A stretch of 64,000 nucleotides of DNA from Tieghemiomyces parasiticus (lineage: Eukaryota; Kickxellomycota; Dimargaritomycetes; Dimargaritales; Dimargaritaceae), in the NCBI GenBank assembly GCA_027575765.1, contig JANBPT010000118.1:1-64000 (forward strand), given 5' to 3'. Under the pieces are notes generated by a model. The model did no database searches and was not told the origin of the DNA. It saw nothing but the letters and a program-made list of their open reading frames with translations. Within the stretch, counting starts at the first letter, position 1, and each line of letters starts with the position of its first letter. The translations under genes and the position numbers were made by a program. Of this stretch, positions 10,864 through 22,012 are shown in pieces.

Positions 10864-12569
10864 ATGCACCTGTTTCGCGGCTGCTTCCTGGTGGGGCTGG
10901 TGCTTGCCCGCTTGGCTGCCGGGCGCTTGGAACTGCACACGACGCGCGACACGCGGCCGGTCATCCCGCTTATGGAGTTCGGGTTTTATGCGGGTGGTCA
11001 ACTTCACTTCGTACTGGACGGTCTGCAAAATCACACCGAGGGGGCTCCGGCCGACGGGCGAATCGCCGTAATGCTCCAGCACGCCCGAACTCCGGCAGGC
11101 GCCACAGTGTACATGAACGGCCGTACCACCGCCTGTCCGCTGGACGAGCCCGTCGTCGAAGACTTGGTACGCAGCAACCGCGTCTTGACCTTCACCCTGG
11201 CTGACGTGTTGCAGAACGGAACGCACTGGACCTACGAGCGCACGATCGGTACAGGCGAGGAAGGCACTTGGGTTGCCAGCCTCATCAACTGTCGGCCGCG
11301 CACCGCTCTGACGTTTCGGTTCTCCGCCGATAATACCAACCCCGGCGGCAGTCGGCTCAGCGCTGGCGACCTCCCGCTGCCCCGCCTGTACCAGCTAGCC
11401 GCTGTGGCCTACGCCGCCCTGACTGGCTTGTGGGCCTACGCCTGGGCCACCGCCGACCGGACCCGCCATCCTGTCGATTGGCACCACCGGCTGCTGCTGG
11501 GCTTCCTCGCGCTGGTCACCGTCCATAAGCTCCTACAGAGCCACCGCTTGGCTGCCAACGCTGTAGGCCACGGCCCCGACGCCTGGCTCGTGGGGTTCTA
11601 CGTGTTCGCCTTTCTCAAGGGCCTGATGAGCATCGTCATCATTGCCCTCCTAGCGTCCGGGTGGCTCTTCATGCGGCCCTTCCTGACCCCACGAGACAAG
11701 CGAATTGTGTCCTGTGTGGTCCCACTCCAGGTCATGGCCAATGTGGCCCACACCGTACAGAACGAGACGGCCCTGGGCTCGGTGGAGCACGCCACCTGGA
11801 TGAGAGTGCTACCATTTGTGGACTTTACCGCCTTCTTACTCATCGTATGGACCATCATCCAGACCCGCCAACACTTGTTCCGGGCCTCAGAAATTGACGG
11901 CAAAGGTAAGGCTTGATGGGTGTTTAGTACGTTTTGTTTCGTCTCTAAGAAGGGCCGCGTGGTAGCCTCCTGATCACGTTGCCCCTATTCACCGAATCGA
12001 TGTCCTGGTACCCGTCGTCTAACCTGCACCCAGCTGATCATACAACCTCGCAATTCCCGACAGCTTCCGTGAGTTTCCGCAAGTACAAGGTCTGGGGCAC
12101 GTTCTACGTCCTGACCCTCGTGTACCTCTATGGCACCCGGGTTGTGGCGCAGTATCTCAACGTATCCCTGCCCTTCCACTACGTGCGCTGGCTGAGCGAG
12201 GCCATCGTCGAACTGACCAGTATCACATTCTACATCATCATTGGGTAAGTAGAGGCAGGGCGGGGTAAGACAGCCCGGCCTATGGGTTCAGCACTCGCAT
12301 TGGCACCCGGCTATCGTTGCCGAGGAATACTAGCTAATCCAACTTTTGTCCCACATCCCGCTACCATTTCTCCTCCTACCAGATACAAACTCCGCCCGGG
12401 CACCAGCTCGACCTACTCCCTTGTGGACGACCCGGAGAACCCCTCCAACGCCCAAGAGGTTGATGACCCATGGCAGGTGGAGGGCCAAACCGATCTGTTT
12501 ATCCCCCTGCAGACCCAGGGCGGTGCCAGTACCTCCCATCGTGGCGGTCAGCGGAGGGGCGGCAGGTAG
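10864..12569 (+). CDS. GPR107/GPR108-like seven-transmembrane protein (lung 7-TM receptor family)
   Basis: Exons 10864-11905, 12064-12244, 12383-12569, phases consistent; 469 residues (477 if the in-frame ATG at 10840 is used). I prefer MHLFRGCFLVGLVL at 10864 because it makes a compact signal peptide ending near LAAG. A lumenal beta-rich domain with paired cysteines follows up to about residue 175. Then come seven hydrophobic segments beginning LPRLYQLAAVAYAALTGLW, with FYVFAFLKGLMSIVIIALL and ASGWLFMRPFLTPRDKRIV, the hallmark of the Golgi GPR107/108/Ptm1 family. The last helix ends ITFYIIIG, followed by YKLRP and a disordered cytosolic tail with Ser/Thr/Gln. Members act in Golgi-endosome traffic (family knowledge). 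The promoter is shared with NPY1 on the other strand. Confidence 0.87.
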
Positions 12570-13200
12570 CCCTGTATACATTGGTGAGGCCAAGCCACGC
12601 TCCCCAAGTATGGATATGCTTTTGCGCCTCGGTTCACACTTGGGGCTAAAGCGAGGGCCGGTGTGACCTTGGTTCCTTTCTGCTCTATCCCGGCCTTGTA
12701 CACTGCTTTTCTATCTTGGATACCTAATGACTCGAACCTATCTATCGAATGGCATAAAAATACCCTGTTTTGCAATAAACAAGTTAAACCTAGCACCGGT
12801 CGAAGCTACTATAGTATGCCCCAAGCACTGGATCGGGCTGACCTGCCACTTCACATCTAGCACGCCTAGGGCTCACCCAGGACCACCTTAACTCCGCCAG
12901 TGGGTCGAAGGACAAGGCACCCTTCCAGCCCCGGTACGACCCCAAACACGGCCACCCACCTCGCCGTGCCCTAATCCCACTTCCCCAACCTACAGCTTGA
13001 GCGTATCGATACTGAGCAACGGTCACGGTCATTGCCGGTCCTCCCTCCTTGACATCTTGTTCCATATTGCTTGCGGAGCCTCTCTTAACCTCACAATACT
13101 AGGCAAATATCATTTGTATTCGTTCCCTCATTCAATTCATCAACTTGGCTCTTCGGCGTCAATTTTACGTCTCCCCATTTGACATTCGTCGTCCAGTCCG
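12570..13200. other. Intergenic region between the GPR107-like gene and TMCO1
   Basis: 3' flank of the upstream gene and a pyrimidine-rich leader in front of TMCO1. No convincing coding exon. Confidence 0.5.
12774..12779 (+). terminator. Probable polyadenylation signal of the GPR107-like gene
   Basis: AATAAA 205 nt downstream of the stop codon. The only good hexamer in this 3' flank. Confidence 0.4.
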
Positions 13201-13752
13201 ATGCTCGCCCACGCATTCCTCGCCATCGGCCTGGCGCTGGCCAATTGCGCGGCCGGCGAATACCTAGGCTACACCCTAGTGTACGGCAAGGAGGAGTACC
13301 TAACCATCAAACAGAACCTACAGCGTACACAGGCTAAGCTGGACGCGGAGGAGGCTAACGACAGCGGCACAGGGAATCCGAAGAAGCGGGAACGGCGGCT
13401 GGAGGAGATGCGCAAGCAGATCAAGGTCTACAACACGCGGGCTAGCAGCATGGCCCTGCGCACGTCCCTCGCCACCGCAGCCCTACAAATTGTCGCGTTC
13501 TACTTACTCAACAGCGTCGCGTTGCCCGGCGTGACCGTGGCCAAGCTGCCCTTTGAGCCCTATAGCTTCATTCAAGGCCTTTCGCACCGCGGTTTGGCCG
13601 GGGACGACCCCACTGACTGTTCCGCCGTGTTCATCTTTATCCTTTCGTCTGTCGTGATCAAGGCCGCCTTCCAGAGGTACTTTGACCTGGGTATCCGTCA
13701 GGGATCGATGTTGGCCAACGCCTTCCAGAAGGCTAAAGAGACCTCTATCTGA
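13201..13752 (+). CDS. TMCO1: TMCO1, ER membrane insertase/calcium-leak protein
   Basis: A 183-residue single-exon protein, close to the usual 188. An N-terminal hydrophobic helix (HAFLAIGLALANC) is followed by a long charged coiled-coil hairpin (residues 35-85), then a hydrophobic segment and the strongly conserved block KLPFEPYSFIQGLSHRGL, then GDDPTDCS and a last membrane helix (VFIFILSSVVIKA). TMCO1 belongs to the Oxa1 superfamily, assists insertion of multipass proteins at the ER translocon and has been described as a calcium-load-activated channel (family knowledge). Saccharomyces lacks it, so its presence argues against a budding yeast. It is convergent with bL28m and only 1.3 kb from EMC7. 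Confidence 0.93.
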   Translation: MLAHAFLAIGLALANCAAGEYLGYTLVYGKEEYLTIKQNLQRTQAKLDAEEANDSGTGNPKKRERRLEEMRKQIKVYNTRASSMALRTSLATAALQIVAFYLLNSVALPGVTVAKLPFEPYSFIQGLSHRGLAGDDPTDCSAVFIFILSSVVIKAAFQRYFDLGIRQGSMLANAFQKAKETSI

Positions 13753-13836
13753 GCCCGAAAGGTAGCAATGTGCGAACACTTAGAGTTAAAAGAAAAGGTC
13801 CAGACCCTTGGTGGCCTCGTGAATCGACCTGCCATT

Positions 13837-13842
13837 AATAAA
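13837..13842 (+). terminator. Probable polyadenylation signal of TMCO1
   Basis: AATAAA 85 nt after the TMCO1 stop, in the convergent gap before bL28m. Confidence 0.5.
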
Positions 13843-14016
13843 AGTGAGCAGGTGTGGTTTGCCTACTGACTAGCAAGAGGATTGAAATGAAAGGCATCCG
13901 TATCTTTAATATTTTGTCAACCCCAGCATAACCAGGCGGAAAGTGGCTCTGCGGGCAGCTTAAACATGTACTGCGCACTCCCTCATTAGCCAAGGCATGG
14001 CCCGTTCCCAATTATC

Positions 14017-14559
14017 TTAGCTCTTACGTTGGGATGCTTCCAGATCCCGGGCGAAGGGGTTGTCGGGAGCCTGCAGGGGAACGTCGACGGGAGCAGCAGC
14101 GGGCTCGGCCAATGCTAGGTCGACAGCCTCGGTAGGCTCGGCCTCCTGCGCAGCGACTTCGTAATGAATCCTCGGAATACCGGACTCTTGTTGCTTTAAG
14201 TATTCGAGCGGTGTCAGGTTACGCTCCTTCAGGACATCTGTCAAACGCTCCTTGAGGGTGACCCCGAAGGTACTGGCGATTTTGTCGTTGCGGGTCCGGA
14301 GCAGGTAGTTGTCCAGGCCGCCGTGCTTGTCGACCGTCCGGAGAAGGTGGGCGGTGACGCGGATGCGAAGGGTCTCCCCTAGAAGCCGGGAGTGCAGGCG
14401 GCCCCACTGGACATTGGGCTTCCACATGCGGCGAGTCTTGGATTCCCACTCCTTGGCCACCTTGTCGCCGAAAACGATCCCTTTACCGCCATAGAGGCCC
14501 TCTAGGGAGGCACGGGGTATCTTCCGCCCTAGGAACGCTAGCCGCCGGAGGGAGAGCAT
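14017..14559 (-). CDS. MRPL28: Mitochondrial ribosomal protein bL28m
   Basis: A 180-residue single-exon protein. The basic N-terminus (MLSLRRLAFLGRK) is a plausible mitochondrial presequence. The L28 core follows: GLYGGKGIVFGDKV, the Arg/Lys-rich RRMWKPNVQ strand, and LRTVDKHGGLDNYLL, which is highly conserved between bacterial-type L28 and fungal mitochondrial L28. A long acidic/Ala-Pro tail after residue 135 is a fungal-type extension. It builds into the large mitoribosomal subunit. Its start lies 531 nt from that of EMC7, in divergent orientation. Confidence 0.88.
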   Translation of the reverse strand: MLSLRRLAFLGRKIPRASLEGLYGGKGIVFGDKVAKEWESKTRRMWKPNVQWGRLHSRLLGETLRIRVTAHLLRTVDKHGGLDNYLLRTRNDKIASTFGVTLKERLTDVLKERNLTPLEYLKQQESGIPRIHYEVAAQEAEPTEAVDLALAEPAAAPVDVPLQAPDNPFARDLEASQRKS

Positions 14560-15090
14560 GGTGAGAGAGGGGGGGAACGGATCGTAGGCGGAATGCAGAG
14601 ATATGGGATCGGTAGAAGGTGTAAATCAGGGTGGGACGACACGAACGAGTAGAAGTAGGGTTCAAGTAATGAAGCGCAGGGACCTTGGAAGTGAGGTTAG
14701 TGCGTGGATCAAGTCGAACAGGCCGCGAGGTGATCGGTTAACGCGGTGGATCCGGGGGTAGGAATCAACAAGTGAGTTACCTTCGGTAGGTCTGCCTCCT
14801 AGGTGCCTGACATTGGTGCATAGAGGGCCAAGCTGTAGGCTGGAGCGAACGTACAGAAGCCAGCCTGTCGATTTCAGCTGGGTTCGATGCCTGCACCCAC
14901 TCTGCCGTTTGAGGCCCAGCACGCCCACTGCGCTTTATCTGAACATCTAGCCTGTCTGTCTTGTTACCCAATCCGCCCTGCGAAGCCCACTTCCCATTCA
15001 TCCGGTACATTACTCACTCCACATTTCGTATAGGGCGCATAGACCTGTCTTTGACGCCACCATTTCCCTACCGTTGCCAACCCGACTGAC
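14560..15090. other. Divergent promoter region bL28m / EMC7
   Basis: A 531-nt gap between two divergent start codons. Open frames here are short and not protein-like. It presumably holds both promoters; I recognised no specific site. Confidence 0.5.
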
Positions 15091-16026
15091 ATGCGGTCCC
15101 TGTTTGCCTTGGTAGCGAGCTCCTGCTTCGCCGCCTGCGCTACCGTCGCGTTCCGAGTCCAAGGCCAGATCTACGCCAATGAAGTTCTACCCGGTAAGTC
15201 TGGAGAGACTGCAAGGTCTACATAGCTTGGTCTGCAGCACCTGTCCTGAGCCCCCCCCCACCCACAGCTTCCACCACAATCCGCACTTCTACAGCCCTGT
15301 TGCGGTACAACAGGGCACCCCGAATTTGCCTTACTGTCCAGAAACGAGGCCATGGGCTACGCGCAAGTATCTACTAACCGCATTCAGCATCCCTTCCCCT
15401 CCGCACTTTGTATCGCAGATCTAACCGGGCTGAACCCGTCCACCCGGATACTCGTGGACGGGGGAGCGTACGCGACCTGGGTTCGGCAGGATGGCCAATT
15501 CGAACTCGACGTGCCTCCCGGAAACTGGCTACTGGAGGTCGAATCTAAAGACTACGTGTTCACCAAATACCAGCTGGTCATTCGTGACGGTGACCGCGAG
15601 ACCGTGACGGCCCTACCCATCATCCCCGGTGAGTCATGGGCACAGGACCAGGGCAAGGTTGTGCGGCACCCACTGCAGGTCCAGGCCATGGGCAAGATGG
15701 ACTTTTTCACGCCGCGCGAAGGGTTCAACATCATTGGTATGTTCACCAGCCCATACATGCTCATGATGGGCGTCACGGTACTGCTCATGTTCGTCATGCC
15801 CAAGCTTCAGGCCAGTATGGACCCGGAGAGCCAGAAGGAGTGGGAGGAGGAGAAGGGTAAGCTACAGACCCAGATGAACAGCCTGCAGGCCCCCGATGTG
15901 GCCGCCTCGCTGGCCAAATGGATGTCACCAGGCGCCGCCGCTTCTTCTTCCGCTACCACTGCGGCCCCCGCTGCATCCCCGGCGGCCACCAAGACCAAGT
16001 CTAAGAAAAAGAAGCCCAAATCGTGA
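15091..16026 (+). CDS. EMC7: ER membrane protein complex subunit 7
   Basis: Two exons, 15091-15193 and 15419-16026 (phase 1 join, G|AT = Asp); 236 residues. An N-terminal signal peptide (LFALVASSCFAACATVAF) leads into a lumenal beta-sandwich: GQIYANEVLPDLTGLNPSTR, VRQDGQFELDVPPGNWLLEV and FTKYQLVI, the EMC7/Sop4 pattern. One membrane helix follows (SPYMLMMGVTVLLMFVM), then a cytosolic coiled stretch (MDPESQKEWEEEK) and an Ala/Ser/Lys-rich tail ending KKKKPKS. EMC inserts tail-anchored and multipass proteins into the ER; subunit 7 forms part of its lumenal domain. Confidence 0.9.
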
Positions 16027-16098
16027 GTCATCTCGAGTAGTCTCACGGCCGAGTGTGTTGGTCAAGGCCTGCACCCTTTTTCCGGAAATCCCAGTATC

Positions 16099-16104
16099 AA
16101 TAAA
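16099..16104 (+). terminator. Probable polyadenylation signal of EMC7
   Basis: AATAAA followed by an AT-rich stretch, 73 nt after the EMC7 stop. Confidence 0.5.
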
Positions 16105-17112
16105 ATTTTATGTAGCAATAGACCAAATATGTTTAGGGACCACAGTTGGTCGGCACCAGGTCACTTTCGATTTCTGCTGGCGGAATCCGGGAGTCATTGG
16201 AGGTATATTTTGCTGCCGGCCACCGTTGACCATTTGCTGGGTCGGACGAGCAGAGCGGCCGGGGGCGGTCAGGTCACAACCTCCAATGCTGAACTATCGC
16301 TCTAGTGCCGCAGCCACGACGATAGGGCATTACCTGGCGCGATTGAATAATAATAATCTAACAAGCCACTTGCTGCGCCCCCGGCCCTCGGTTCGAGGGT
16401 GAAGTGTGGCCATAACTTTCAGATGTTACCCATCCTATTTGCTACAGTTATTGAGCAAAGCACTGTGCCACGCCCGTCTTTCCCATAGGGCAGTCAAGGT
16501 ACCATCCAACCTTGCCCATCGATACTACCAGGTATTCAAGGACCGTGTGATTGCAAATGCTGTTACTCGACCGTTGCCATCTATTGATGCGATGAGCCTG
16601 GGCCTTGGCCTAACTCTCACCCCGTGCCGACCTGCGGACCGCAAAGTACAGTTAGTTCCTGCCTTGAATCACCGCATCGGACCCACGGCATCAAAATCAG
16701 GTGACAGCGTAGAACAGCAACCCGCTTAAAATAATAGGCAGGGGTTAGTCATAGCGTCGAAGCTATACCGATATCCAATACCGTGTATGTACAATACTGA
16801 CAACAGCGGCGGGCGTGGAACGTAAGAAGTTTCTACATACAATGGGCTAGGGATGCTGATAATACTGGTCGGCACTGCACGGAATGATCATTCGATGCCT
16901 CTGCCACGGAGCCACAAGGATCCGAGCGAGTTCAGCCAAAGTGCTGACAAGCCTTCTTTGTCCCGGTATTTTCCTACATGTACACATACGCACACACAAC
17001 ACCATCTAGCCTGCCTGCTTACCGCAGAGTGATTGTCAAGGTTACCTTGCATATGTGTGCGCATGGGTAAATAATTATACTGACCTAGGCGATCAAGCTA
17101 TCGCACGGTAGT

Positions 17113-17505
17113 TCACAAATAATAGGCTAACAGTCGGCCGGCTAAATCTCTGGCTGTGTAGTCAGTATATTGGGCTAGACCTTCCGCCACAGACTGCGAC
17201 AACCCGGTTTTCCAGGCTTCTAGAAAATTTTCGACGTGTACACGGGTGTCGATGTGATCAAGAAGGCGACATGCATTTCCCTTATCATGTAATGTTTGTA
17301 AACATTGGCCTGAATGTTTTTCTTCTTTGGCCTGCGAGTCATGAGGGGCTGTTGACGTTTGGGGGGTCTCCAACACTCCCATGTTACCCCACTTCACACA
17401 CACTGGAGCTTGGGCGCGCGAGCGCTAGGCTCATCGCCACTTACCTCACAGCATTGTTCGTGTGTTTCCGTTACGCCCGCGGTAGCCTGTCGAAAGAGAT
17501 TAGCC
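17113..17505 (-). CDS. Possible short unknown gene or gene fragment
   Basis: On the minus strand, an open stretch ending at a stop at 17113 reads like real protein (CRLLDHIDTRVHVENF, EGLAQYTDYTARDLAGRLL), with balanced charged and hydrophobic residues. Upstream on the same strand, at about 17452-17493, a short segment bounded by an AG acceptor and a GTAAGT donor reads ATAGVTETHEQCCE and could be the preceding exon. The downstream acceptor may be at CTCGCAG near 17340. I found no start codon or first exon and do not recognise the family. It could be a decayed gene. Confidence 0.25.
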
Positions 17506-19665
17506 CTAACCGCCCTTCGTTCGTATTTTCCCTTTCCACCCTAAAACCAATGGGGCCACAGCAATCCCCTTCCTCGTACTGACAAAAAAGGTATCTTTTA
17601 TCACTTGACTGATCGGAAAGAAGACACCTCCCCAATTGTTTCCTCATCACCCCTCAGCTGGGCATTATTACCAAATCAGACTAAATCAGCGGAACCTCCC
17701 GCACGACGTAGCCCGCGTGGCCTCATTGCATGACTACCCAGAGTATAAGCACGATCAGTAGCTATAACAAAGGCCCTTCCTACGCGATCTCCAGTTATGC
17801 CCAGGAGTGGTCTTAGAGTATGGAGAATAATGATGCAGCCTTATTTCATGCACTTTTGGCCTGTAATCAGAACTTGTGGCGTGGCGTTGTAGCGATCGAA
17901 TAGCCGCGAGCGAGGACGAATATAGACCAACACGCATTAGTACCGCTGTGGTTAACCGACACCATCTGTACAGCAGGTGGTTCTGGTATCTACCCTCCGA
18001 ATCCCTCAAGCAAAGATTTATGTTCAATGATCTATCATCCCAGCTAACGTGGACGTGGAAGTGATTCTTTAAAGGGCGTATCAATTCACCACTAGTAGCA
18101 ACAACCAAAATTAACTTTGTTCCGACAGACTATACAGTCAATAAATCGAATCTTCATCATAGACCAGGTTGATAGGTGTGGCTGCGGCAACCGCGGTATA
18201 ACCCCGCCTGGTTATGTATTCCGTAAAGTCAGGGTGGACTGCACCTATGGTATTGTATACGATGGGTCGGAACCCTGGCTTGCCTAGGGGTCTGCCGCAG
18301 TCGCATGCTTAGCGGAGTCCTGAGCGATATAGACCTAGACAAGCAGACCAAACACTTAGCGACCGTGATGGTATGGTTGCTGGTTAGCTTGAGATGGCGT
18401 AGGGAAGGAGGAAGACAGCCCTTCCCCAGTTAGATGCGATTCGGTTACCGGAGTCGTTTCATTTCGCAGCCGGTCCCACGTGTAATCAAACAAGGATCCG
18501 CAGGCGAGTCGTGACGGGTCGTGGCTGCGCCCGTCCAGGGCCCCATACGGCTGAACATGGAAGTGGGAATATGTACGGTGGTGCGCCTCGCAAAGTCAGA
18601 GCCGGTGGATGGCTAAGTTCACGTAGCGAGACCTAAACCGCGGAGGGAATGAGCCTCCCCCCCCCGCTGGTGCAGTTAAGCCTGGAAGCATCAATGGTTT
18701 TCAGATGCCCACTTTCCAACGCACAGTGTACAGTGTACATTGAGCACGTCCACTAAAGGTAATACCGACCATTGACTGTGAGCTGTGTACCTAACGTCCC
18801 AAACAATAAACGTGACCGTACTTCGCCAAAGCTCAGTGGGTCGCATACTTGAGTGGTACCTCTAGTAAAGTGGAACACCAAAAATGCCGTCACAACTCAG
18901 GTCGAACGCCACATTGTCGCCTGCCCACGACTCGCGAACGTGGCGTGAATTATATCTTCCCCAGTATTGGCCGTTTGTTTAACAAGCAACTGGGGCTCAT
19001 GTCAGCACATACCGCCGCGGCCATTCTTCCACACTGTGATTTTGCTCACACGGCGGGTAAGCCGCGCAGTCAATTGCCACAATGGAGGTATCTAAGAATG
19101 TGGAAGGGCGATGAAAATCACCCTTCTTTTTTCAATTAAAGCGCAAGGTCACCGTGACCGGCGAAACACCGTCACCTCATCGATATTGCCTTTTCAGGGG
19201 GGATGATTGTTCAATAGGTCATTATTCGGCGGGAACGGGGGGGGGTATGTAGGGAGAGAGGGGAAGAACTCGGCTAGGGACCCTCGATCATTGACCCCCT
19301 TCCCCTCTCGCCTTCTTATCCCCACATTACCTTACCCCGTCAATGGCCAGCTGCAGAGCAAGCAACCCGGATCGTCCTTCGCCTGCAGTCAGTGTATGGC
19401 AGGCCCCACCATCCAAGCCCCTCCCTTGCAAATGAATTCGATTTGCGGTGCGCCACTGTGACGCTGGTAATGGCGAGACTGGGTGCGCACGGCCACCAAC
19501 AGGTCGGCCCTGATACGGCTGGTCCTCAGCGCCCCACCCCCTCCCGCTCCACATCTGTTCTATTTTTAACTGTGGCGTAGAAGGGTATGCTGTAGAGCCA
19601 AATTAGGGCCGCTTACTTGCTCGCGGGCCGCCTTGCTTATTAACAAGCACATCGTTCCTGTAGAG

Positions 19666-19673
19666 TATAAATA
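19666..19673 (+). promoter_or_regulatory. TATA-box-like element
   Basis: TATAAATA followed by a long pyrimidine-rich tract, the arrangement of a fungal TATA promoter. No convincing ORF follows directly; see also the second element at 20197. Confidence 0.3.
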
Positions 19674-20196
19674 CCTCACCTCGAGACCCTACTGTGATGC
19701 CACACCATCCACACCTCCCTCTCCAGCGCATCTCGCCGACGCTTGTCCGCTGCCAAGTCCTCACCGCCTTCCCCACTCTCTCACCACCGCAGTCCGTCCC
19801 TGCCTCCACCTCCAGCGTCCCTGCACTCACCGTCCGCAGCGCTCTCTTAGTTTGTTTCGTAACTCACAAGTCATCTTGGCAGTAGAGGATTAGCTCCTGT
19901 CACGTTACCGTGTGCACTTCACCACGCCCGCTCGGTCTCTCTCGTTCGTCACTAGCCGACCATCCCGTAACTCCACAACCAAGCTATATTGGTGCCCACC
20001 GATCACCCTCATAGTTGCCGCACCCGTCTTCATTCACACACGGCCTTCCCTTACACTTGACCATTACATAGTGACTGCGGCAGCACCTAAGAATCCGTAC
20101 TAGGCCCTGCAACCCGTTCCTGGCCCATAATTTCTCCCCTCTCTCTCGCGTATCATTCAGTTACATAAGCCTTGCTCTCCATTAGCCTTCCTCGGA

Positions 20197-20205
20197 CATA
20201 AATAG
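20197..20205 (+). promoter_or_regulatory. TATA-box-like element upstream of a short ORF
   Basis: CATAAATAG, 190 nt upstream of the ATG at 20390, followed by a C/T-rich leader. Spacing and composition fit a core promoter and 5' leader. Confidence 0.35.
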
Positions 20206-20389
20206 AACCCCGCGCCCGCCTGGCTTCCCTGTCCGTATCACCTTCCACAACTTCTCATCGACCACGACCCCAGCCGCACCACACCCAAGGCCTGCCTCCA
20301 ACCATCTCGACTGTAATCCTCGGGAACTCGACTCCTCAGATCAGCCACCCATTTTACACCTTCTCCAGCCCATAGCTAAACGCATCACC

Positions 20390-20485
20390 ATGTCCGCCGC
20401 CCCCACGTCCAGTACCTCTGTCTCTCAGGTCGCCCCCCTCCCTGACACGGTAGTGGCCCACGACTACCCAACCACCGACAAATGA
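20390..20485 (+). CDS. Short ORF candidate of 31 residues
   Basis: The ATG sits in a good context (ATCACCATG) after a C/T-rich leader and a TATA-like element. The frame gives a Ser/Thr/Ala-rich peptide beginning MSAAPTSSTSVSQ and ending DYPTTDK, stop TGA. It is too short for a family call. It might be a small secreted or stress-type peptide, the first exon of a longer gene (a weak GTAGTG donor lies inside), or chance. Confidence 0.25.
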   Translation: MSAAPTSSTSVSQVAPLPDTVVAHDYPTTDK

Positions 20486-22012
20486 AGTCGACACATCACA
20501 CCAGACCCTGTCAACGATTTATCTACACGGACGTTTGATCTACCCCTACCTTCCATCGTACCCGTTTTGCCTGTAAATACCTCTCAATTCGCGTAGCGGA
20601 TGCTGGCCGCCGGGCTCTCTGACCCGTAAAAGGACTTACGGTACCTATCCCAGGGTAGCCCTATCTAGGCACCCAGTTGTCGCCCTCAATGCCGCCAGGC
20701 TTCATCTTTACATATATTTGCTATCCCCTCTCTCTCTCATATTTGGACCTCACTTTATCCTAGCAGTAGGTTCGTGCATATTGTAAATACCATACTGCGT
20801 TTTTCAAACCTTATATCTCCTAACCAGTAAACCATCATAAAATCACCAATGGGGGTCTGATCGCGAGATACGGTGCTCAAAGTAGCATATCGGGTATGGT
20901 AGGAAGGTACTGGCGCGTTATTATGACATTTCGCCATGAATCAACGGTAACCTACAAAACTAGTCGCGCGGGCTGGATTTAGGGCAGCGATGGAGCCACC
21001 CGCACCTTTAACTGCATTACAGAGATTCCGAGTCGCAGCTGGCCTATTTTCCTATTTGCTCCAGCCGTTGCCAAGTAGTTTAAATACTATCATTCTAAGA
21101 ATTACCCTCACCCGGCGTTATGTGGACATCTTCCCGGATCGGCCGTTCTAGAATGACGACCAGTATACGAAAAATGGAAACCATAGTCACACTGACTGTT
21201 CACCAATCACGGTCCTCGAGAGACGTCTGAAAAAGGTATCAAATGAGATACGATGTTGGAGTCTTGTCGTACAGGCTTTATCCTGGTACCCTTTCGTCAT
21301 ATGTGACAAACAGGAACGTACCTGGCTGAAATTTGGAATCGGTATTCCATCAATAAACAAGGGGATCGCCGTGGTCAGAAAAAAAAGAACAAGTGAAAGG
21401 TATCCGTGGAACGTTCATGGCATCTTCCACCCAAAAGACTAGTGTACTCATGTTAACCCTATTCCTCGTCGACTGGCTCGGGGAAGAGACGGTTAAGTGG
21501 GGAGGGATATTGGAGGCAATAGACCGGCATCCCATTTGGAGAAAGGGGTAACGTTTCTAGAGGACAATTTGAGTGACGAAAGCAATGACCAGCTGGTCTT
21601 GTCGGCCACCCTCCTCCACCATGGTGCCCTTCAGAAGTCGCTCATACTTTAAGGAGGTGTCAGCTATCGGAAGAAAAAAATACTCAAGAGTGCGACATAC
21701 CGGGTACCTAAAAATAGGCTGGTCGATCCTGGGAGAGGCTGTGGCTACCAGCCCGCTGCCACCTGAAGGGGACCTTGCGGATCACGGCCGAATTGCCAGC
21801 CATTACCTGGTGGTTGTTCATACACTATTCGGGTGATATTAACACGTACAAGGGTAGGGATGGTGATCCACGACGCTGCCACTGAGACCACCTAGCTTCC
21901 CCCACCCCACCGATCCTGAGCAGCTGGTACCAAATAGATTGCTGCTTGTGGCATTGTCTAAGCGTTGAGTTCTGAGTTATTACAGCTATTAGACTAGGGT
22001 GTTTTAACTACT

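Larger units (their letters stand above)
16105..22012. other. Large gene-poor interval
   Basis: Nearly 6 kb with no confident protein gene. It holds the exon-like stretch near 17.1-17.5 kb and the TATA/short-ORF candidate near 19.7-20.5 kb, described separately. The remainder has mixed composition, frequent stops in all frames and no recognisable transposase, reverse transcriptase or RNA gene. Confidence 0.5.

Noticed and set aside
14880..14892. GGTTCGATGCC resembling a tRNA B box
   Set aside because: The flanks do not pair into a T-arm and no A box or acceptor stem fits.
17755..18108. 117-codon minus-strand ORF upstream of the orphan exons at 17.1-17.5 kb
   Set aside because: Amino-acid order looks random and no splice path joins it to the exons.
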